Shown here one piece after another: positions 59,645 through 64,000 of a stretch of DNA of 64,000 nucleotides. The position numbers and the translations under genes were made by a program. The notes beneath the pieces were generated by a model that ran no database searches, was not told where the DNA came from, and saw only the letters and a program-made list of their open reading frames with translations. Every line of letters starts with the position of its first letter. Positions within the stretch are counted from its first letter, which is position 1. This stretch comes from Streptomyces lomondensis (GTDB lineage Bacteria > Actinomycetota > Actinomycetes > Streptomycetales > Streptomycetaceae), in NCBI RefSeq assembly GCF_014651035.1, contig NZ_BMWC01000002.1, positions 62,001-126,000 of the forward strand, written 5' to 3'.

Positions 59645-59832
59645 TAGGGGCTGTCGTTTGGATCAGGGCGCAGGGAAGTGACGGTACTTTTCAGCGCCGG
59701 TGAGCGGGGTCTGGTGCGTGCAGCTGCAAGGCGGAGGAGGGCGTCGACGCGGAGCGTCGGCAACCGACGACAACGCGGCAGATGCGCGTGCCAGACCCCG
59801 CGTCTGCGGCGTGATCCAAACGACAGCCCCTA
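59645..59832 (-). repeat. 188-bp MITE-like element, copy 2
   Basis: It is inverted relative to 30707-30894, of equal length and nearly identical. Ends read TAGGGGCTGTCGTTTGGATC and the matching inverted copy. The end next to the ferritin-like gene supplies its TAG stop (minus strand 59832-59830), so the element has the same orientation relative to its upstream gene as copy 1. Confidence 0.87.
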
Positions 59833-60582
59833 GGCAGCCAGGCCCAGCGCAGCCATCCGCTTGGTGTGCGCCTCGGTGATCCGGGAGAACATCTTGCCGA
59901 CCTCGGCGAGGTCGAAGCCGTCCGCGACGCCGCCGACGAGCATCGTCGACAGCGCGTCCCGGTCGGCGACGACCCGCTGGGACTGCGACAGGGCCTCGCC
60001 CATCAGCCGCCGGGCCCACAGGGCGAGCCGTCCGCCCACCCGGGGGTCCGCGTCGATCGCGGCGCGCACCTTCTCCACGGCGAAGCCGCCGTGCCCGGTG
60101 TCGTCGAGCACGGCCAGCACCAGGGAGCGGGTGTCGGAGTCCAGCCGGGCGGCGACCTCTCGGTAGAAGTCGCTGGCGATGGAGTCGCCGACGTAGGCCT
60201 TGACGAGTCCTTCCAGCCAGTCCGAGGGGGCCGTCTGCTTGTGGAACCCGTCGTACGCGGCGACGAACGGCTCCATCGCCAGGGTCGGCTCCTCCCCGAT
60301 CTCGGCGAGCCGGTCGCGCAGCCTCTCGAAGTGGTGGAACTCGGCCGACGCCATCTTCGCCAGCTCCGCCTTGTCCTCCAGCGTCGGCGCCAGCTTGGCG
60401 TCCTCCGCGAGCCGCTCGAACGCCGCCAGCTCCCCGTACGCGAGCGCGCCGAGCAGGTCCACGACGGCGGCGCGGTACTGCGGGTCGGCGGAGGCCGTCG
60501 CCCAGTCCCGGGCGGCGACTGAGGTGGGTTCGGCGGCGACGTCGGTGTCCGAGGCGTTCTCAGGCTTGTCAGAGCTCGTCAT
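59830..60582 (-). CDS. Ferritin-like fold protein
   Basis: A 250-residue helical protein. Helices contain carboxylate and His residues in a ferritin-like pattern: ALAYGELAAFERLAED (Glu at about 52 and 56), then ASAEFHHFERLRD (ExxH type, about 81-88), DSIASDFYREVAA and LDDTGHGGFAVEKV. This is the conserved actinobacterial ferritin-like family found next to rhlE; diiron oxidase or hydroxylase activity (MiaE-like) is possible but untested. ATG 60582 is the start. The stop codon is formed by the end of the 188-bp element. Confidence 0.82.
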   Translation of the reverse strand: MTSSDKPENASDTDVAAEPTSVAARDWATASADPQYRAAVVDLLGALAYGELAAFERLAEDAKLAPTLEDKAELAKMASAEFHHFERLRDRLAEIGEEPTLAMEPFVAAYDGFHKQTAPSDWLEGLVKAYVGDSIASDFYREVAARLDSDTRSLVLAVLDDTGHGGFAVEKVRAAIDADPRVGGRLALWARRLMGEALSQSQRVVADRDALSTMLVGGVADGFDLAEVGKMFSRITEAHTKRMAALGLAA

Positions 60583-60707
60583 GAAGCGCACAATAGCCCG
60601 CCCGCCGGGAGGCGTAAGGCCCTGGTCAATCACTGTGACGACGACTACGTGACCAAATCGGCCATCGCATGTGCGGGATTCCGGGGTATGGTGGTAATGC
60701 GCCTGCT

Positions 60708-60723
60708 GGTACGTCGACGTACC
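60708..60723. other. Perfect 16-bp palindrome in the helicase upstream region
   Basis: GGTACGTCGACGTACC is fully self-complementary and lies between the ferritin-like gene and the DEAD-box gene. The region 60583-60840 holds no other gene. Confidence 0.45.
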
Positions 60724-60840
60724 TCGACAGGCCGCACGTATGAGGATGCCCGGTCGGAGGCCCGATCGGCTCCGACCCGACAGCCCTCCCCGGCGTACGG
60801 CACTCCGCGTACGAGTCCCGGAGGGGACACCCTCAGCGGC

Positions 60841-63780
60841 ATGAGCGCTAGAGCGTCGGCGCGGTCCCGTGCTCTTCGGCCCGCCCGTAGGCAGCCGACG
60901 TCCCCGGCACGGTCCGACAAGACCCCCGCGCTCGCCTCGCGCCGCCCACACAGAAGAGGCAGCACCCTGACTACGACGTTCCGAGAGCTCGGGATCCTTC
61001 CCGAGACCGCCGAGGCCCTGGAGGCCGTCGGCATCATCACCGCCTTCCCCATCCAGGAGATGACGCTCCCCGTGGCCCTTTCGGGCTCGGACGTCATCGG
61101 CCAGGCCAAGACCGGCACCGGCAAGACGCTGGGCTTCGGCCTCCCGCTCCTCGAGCGCGTCACCGTCCCCGCCGACGTCGAGGCCGGACGCGCCAAGCCC
61201 GAGGACCTCACCGACGCCCCGCAGGCACTCGTCGTCGTCCCCACGCGCGAGCTGTGCACGCAGGTCACCAACGACCTGCTGACCGCGGGCAAGGTGCGCA
61301 ATGTGCGCGTCCTCGCGATCTACGGCGGCCGGGCCTACGAGCCCCAGGTCGAGGCCCTCAAGAAGGGCGTCGACGTGGTCGTCGGCACCCCGGGCCGGCT
61401 GCTCGACCTCGCCGGGCAGAAGAAACTGAACCTGAAGCACGTCAGGTGCCTGGTCCTCGACGAGGCCGACGAGATGCTCGACCTGGGCTTCCTGCCCGAC
61501 GTCGAGAAGATCATCAACATGCTGCCGGTCCGGCGTCAGACGATGCTGTTCTCGGCGACCATGCCGGGCGCGGTCATCGGACTGGCCCGCCGCTACATGT
61601 CGCAGCCCACGCACATCAGCGCCACGGCGCCGGACGACGCCGGCAAGACGGTCGCGAACACCAAGCAGTACATCTACCGCGCGCACAACATGGACAAGCC
61701 CGAGATGGTCGCGCGGATCCTCCAGGCCGAGGGCCGGGGACTGGCCATGGTCTTCTGCCGCACCAAGCGCACCGCGGCCGACCTCGCCGACCAGCTCAAG
61801 CAGCGCGGCTTCGCCTCCGGCGCGGTCCACGGCGACCTCGGCCAGGGCGCCCGCGAGCAGGCGCTGCGCGCCTTCCGCAACGGCAAGGTGGACGTGCTCG
61901 TCTGCACCGACGTCGCCGCCCGCGGTATCGACGTCGAGGGTGTGACCCACGTCATCAACTACCAGTCGCCGGAAGAGGAGAAGACGTACCTGCACCGCAT
62001 CGGCCGTACGGGCCGCGCGGGCGCCAAGGGCATCGCGATCACGCTCGTCGACTGGGACGACATCCCGCGCTGGCAGCTGATCAACAAGGCGCTGGACCTG
62101 GGCTTCAACGACCCGCCGGAGACGTACTCCACGTCCCCGCACCTCTTCTCCGACCTCGGCATCCCCGAGGGCACCAAGGGCGTCCTGCCGCGCTCGGAGC
62201 GCAAGCGCGCCGGGCTGGACGCGGAGGAGCTGGAGGACCTGGGCGAGCCGGGCGGCCGCGGGCCGCGCGGGCGTGGCGGCCGCAGTGGCCGCGGCGACCG
62301 GGACGAGTCCCGTTCGGCCGACCGCGAGCGTACGCCGCGGCGCCGCCGCCGTACGCGCAACGGGGCACCGCTGGACGGGGCACCGCTGGACGGGGCGCCG
62401 GAGACCGCCGGCACCACCGCGCCGGAGGCCACGGCCGCCGGCGGCACCGCCGAGGCGGAGGCCGTCACGGCTCCGCGCACCCCGCGTCGCCGTCGCCGCA
62501 CGCGCGGCGGTGCCCCGGCCGAGTCGGCGCCGGCCACGGCCGTCGAGTCGGCCGCGTCCGCGCCGGCGGAGCACGCCGTCGCGACGGCGGAGGGCACGAG
62601 CACGGATGCGCCCGAGGCGGCCAAGCCGCGCCGGCGCCGTACGCGCCGGTCGGAGACGCCGGTGGAGACGCAGGCGGTGGAGACCGAGGCCGCGCTGACG
62701 CCGTCGGCCACGGAGCCCGCGACCACTGCCGATGCCCCGACCGCCGCGGAGGCAACGGTGACCGCGGAGCCCGAGGCTCCCGCCACCCAGCCGCGCCGCC
62801 GTACCCGCAAGGCCGTGGCGGCATCGCCGGCCGAGTCGGCGCTCGACACGGCCGAGGGCATCACCGAGTCCGCCCCGGAGCCGACGGAGACGAAACCGCG
62901 GCGCACGCGCAAGACGGCCGCGCAGGCCGAGGCCCCCGCCGCCCCGGTGGAGGCCACGGAGGCCGCGCCGCGCCGCACGCGCAAGACGGCCGCAGCGGCG
63001 GAGGACGCGGTCGACACCGCCGAGGCCGCCGAGGCCAAGCCCCGTCGGACGCGCAAGGCCACGGTCAAGGCCGAGGACGCCGTCGACACGGCGGAGGCCA
63101 CCGAGGCCGCGCCGCGCCGCCGTACCCGCAAGGCCGCCGCGACCGCCGTCACCACCGAGGCTCCCGAAGCCGCGGAGGCGAAGCCGCGCCGCACGCGCAA
63201 GGCCGCGGCCACGGCGGAGGACGCCGTCGACTCGGCCGAGGGCGCGGAGGCCAAGCCCAAGGCCCGCCGCACCCGCAAGGCCGCCGAGCCCGAGGCCGTC
63301 GCCGCCGGGATCCCGGCCCAGACGGCTCAGGAGCCGGAGGCCGCCGAGGCCGCGCCGCGGCGTGCCCGCAAGGCCACGGCCAAGGCCGAGGCGAGTGCCG
63401 ACACGGCCGAGGCCAAGCCGCGCCGGACGCGCAAGGCGGCTGCCGCCGCTCCGGACGGCGAGGCCGCCGAGGCCAAGCCCCGCCGGACGCGGAAGACCGC
63501 CGCAGCGGCCGAAGCCGCCGTCGACACGGCCGAGGGCGCGGAGGCCAAGCCGAAGGCCCGCCGCACCCGCAAGGCCGCCGAGCCCGTCGCTATCCCGGCG
63601 CAGGCCGGCCAGGAACCGGAGGCCGCCGAGACAGCTGAGGCCAAGCCGCGCCGAACGCGGAAGACCACGGCGTCCAAGACGGCCGCCGCCTCCGCCGAGG
63701 GCTCACAGGACGCGGCTGAGGCCCAGCCCCGCCGCCGCACCCGCAAGGCCACGGCCACTGCGGAGTCCGCGGAGAGCTGA
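60841..63780 (+). CDS. rhlE: DEAD-box RNA helicase with very long basic repeat tail
   Basis: A 979-residue protein if started at ATG 60841; the conserved sequence begins at LTTTFRELGILPE (CTG 60967), which could be the real start. The helicase core (about 43-460) has the Q motif FPIQEM, I AKTGTGKT, Ia PTREL, TPGRLLD, II DEAD, III SAT, V TDVAARGID and VI HRIGRTGRAG, all intact. The remaining roughly 500 residues are disordered and contain about 16 RRTRK-type basic blocks separated by Ala/Glu/Pro spacers. It is likely an RNA-remodelling helicase; the tail probably binds RNA or drives condensation. Confidence 0.93.
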   Translation: MSARASARSRALRPARRQPTSPARSDKTPALASRRPHRRGSTLTTTFRELGILPETAEALEAVGIITAFPIQEMTLPVALSGSDVIGQAKTGTGKTLGFGLPLLERVTVPADVEAGRAKPEDLTDAPQALVVVPTRELCTQVTNDLLTAGKVRNVRVLAIYGGRAYEPQVEALKKGVDVVVGTPGRLLDLAGQKKLNLKHVRCLVLDEADEMLDLGFLPDVEKIINMLPVRRQTMLFSATMPGAVIGLARRYMSQPTHISATAPDDAGKTVANTKQYIYRAHNMDKPEMVARILQAEGRGLAMVFCRTKRTAADLADQLKQRGFASGAVHGDLGQGAREQALRAFRNGKVDVLVCTDVAARGIDVEGVTHVINYQSPEEEKTYLHRIGRTGRAGAKGIAITLVDWDDIPRWQLINKALDLGFNDPPETYSTSPHLFSDLGIPEGTKGVLPRSERKRAGLDAEELEDLGEPGGRGPRGRGGRSGRGDRDESRSADRERTPRRRRRTRNGAPLDGAPLDGAPETAGTTAPEATAAGGTAEAEAVTAPRTPRRRRRTRGGAPAESAPATAVESAASAPAEHAVATAEGTSTDAPEAAKPRRRRTRRSETPVETQAVETEAALTPSATEPATTADAPTAAEATVTAEPEAPATQPRRRTRKAVAASPAESALDTAEGITESAPEPTETKPRRTRKTAAQAEAPAAPVEATEAAPRRTRKTAAAAEDAVDTAEAAEAKPRRTRKATVKAEDAVDTAEATEAAPRRRTRKAAATAVTTEAPEAAEAKPRRTRKAAATAEDAVDSAEGAEAKPKARRTRKAAEPEAVAAGIPAQTAQEPEAAEAAPRRARKATAKAEASADTAEAKPRRTRKAAAAAPDGEAAEAKPRRTRKTAAAAEAAVDTAEGAEAKPKARRTRKAAEPVAIPAQAGQEPEAAETAEAKPRRTRKTTASKTAAASAEGSQDAAEAQPRRRTRKATATAESAES
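62328..63777 (+). repeat. Imperfect coding repeats of the RRTRK tail
   Basis: About 16 imperfect units of the type KPRRTRKAAA plus 15-30 Ala/Glu/Asp-rich residues (for example AEDAVDTAEGAEA) are encoded in tandem. Several spacers are near-duplicates (AEDAVDTAE occurs repeatedly), indicating recent unequal crossing-over. Confidence 0.85.
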
Positions 63781-63790
63781 CGCTCCACCC

Positions 63791-63826
63791 GACGGCCCGG
63801 TCCCACCCGCGTGGGGCCGGGCCGTC
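63791..63826 (+). terminator. Terminator after the DEAD-box gene
   Basis: GACGGCCCGG (63791-63800) pairs with CCGGGCCGTC (63817-63826), extended by CCCAC/GTGGG around a short loop. Confidence 0.75.
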
Positions 63827-63882
63827 GGCGTTCCCGGGGCGACCGCCGACTCCCGGAACCCCCGACCCGCTACCCTCACCCC

Positions 63883-64000
63883 GTGACCAGGCACGCCACC
63901 TTCACCCCGCCCCCGGGCGCCCGCGCATACCACCTGCGCACCTCCCGCGGTGAGTTCGCCGTCGTCGACTCGTCGCCGGGGGCGGGCGCGGAGGTCAGGG
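63883..64000 (+). CDS. Start of a probable alpha/beta hydrolase, partial
   Basis: GTG 63883 opens a frame reading MTRHATFTPPPGARAYHLRT and running to the window edge (39 codons). The start resembles Streptomyces alpha/beta-fold hydrolases, but no catalytic residue is in view. The coding call is reasonable; the family is tentative. Confidence 0.5.
   Translation, partial: MTRHATFTPPPGARAYHLRTSRGEFAVVDSSPGAGAEVR

Noticed and set aside
60708..60723. GGTACGTCGACGTACC as a regulator operator
   Set aside because: The palindrome is perfect but GC-rich self-complementary 16-mers are not rare here, and no promoter spacing supports a specific role; kept only as a low-confidence feature.

Overview
The window is high-GC actinobacterial chromosome, almost certainly Streptomyces: codon third positions are GC-saturated, GTG starts are common, several promoters look leaderless, two promoters match the Streptomyces SigR consensus exactly, and family content is typical (WhiB, DUF3152, DUF3107, UPF0182, PPA1309, AdnAB, mycoredoxin). 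From memory, gene order resembles the Mycobacterium tuberculosis region around Rv3193c-Rv3228 (aroA, rsgA, UPF0182, PDZ/S16 protease, DUF2342, ABC1 kinase, whiB7, uvrD2, mycoredoxin, nudC, adnAB, ATL, moeZ, DUF3152, TetR, DUF3107, ferritin-like, rhlE). So this is conserved core chromosome with Streptomyces-specific insertions, not a mobile island.

Layout. 1-7.7 kb: SRAP (partial) and M50 peptidase, aroA-rsgA, an SMR exporter facing a TetR regulator, hisN, a CBS protein, and a catalase gene broken by two internal deletions beside its intact Fur-type regulator. 7.8-10.2 kb: two copies of initiator tRNA-Met flanking a Sel1/TPR repeat protein. 10.2-19.2 kb: UPF0182 membrane protein, PPA1309 protein, PDZ/S16 protease, small membrane protein, moaE, an NAD-dependent epimerase-like protein, DUF2342 protein and a coupled Nudix hydrolase. 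19.4-22.6 kb: three tandem AIM24-domain genes, the first a TerD-AIM24 fusion. 22.8-28.1 kb: YgjP-type metallopeptidase, a ThiF/TOMM-like protein overlapping an ABC1 kinase, a zinc-ribbon protein, and the wblC (whiB7) locus. wblC has a WhiB7-type promoter, a strongly translated leader ORF and an intrinsic attenuator. 28.1-41.1 kb: uvrD2, mycoredoxin with a SigR promoter, a methyltransferase, nudC, an M20 peptidase and the helicase-nuclease pair adnB/adnA. 41.4-49.2 kb: alkyltransferase-like protein, a kinase-like/LPG-synthase-type membrane fusion, two tandem secreted lipoprotein hydrolases, and moeZ with a second SigR promoter. 49.2-54.1 kb: a four-gene minus-strand operon (PelF-like glycosyltransferase, polytopic membrane protein, epimerase, spherulin-4-type hydrolase) that looks like a reduced Pel/galactosaminogalactan-type polysaccharide system. 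54.4-64 kb: DUF3152 protein with nine 12-residue repeats, alpha/beta hydrolase, TetR, DUF3107, ferritin-like protein, a DEAD-box helicase with a roughly 500-residue RRTRK-repeat tail, and a truncated hydrolase start.

Genes acting together: DNA repair (adnAB, uvrD2, ATL, SRAP); thiol and oxidative stress (mycoredoxin and moeZ under SigR-type promoters, catalase remnant with catR, ferritin-like protein); antibiotic stress (wblC with its attenuator); cofactor and sulfur transfer (moaE, moeZ).

The most interesting signals are the wblC leader with a possible antiterminator; the PelF-like operon; a 188-bp inverted-repeat element whose end forms the stop codon of the adjacent gene in two full copies, with a solo end at a third stop codon; the decayed catalase; and paired SigR promoters. 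No CRISPR array, phage, transposase or secondary-metabolite megasynthase was found. All functional calls rest on reading the sequence and remembered family features; no searches were run.
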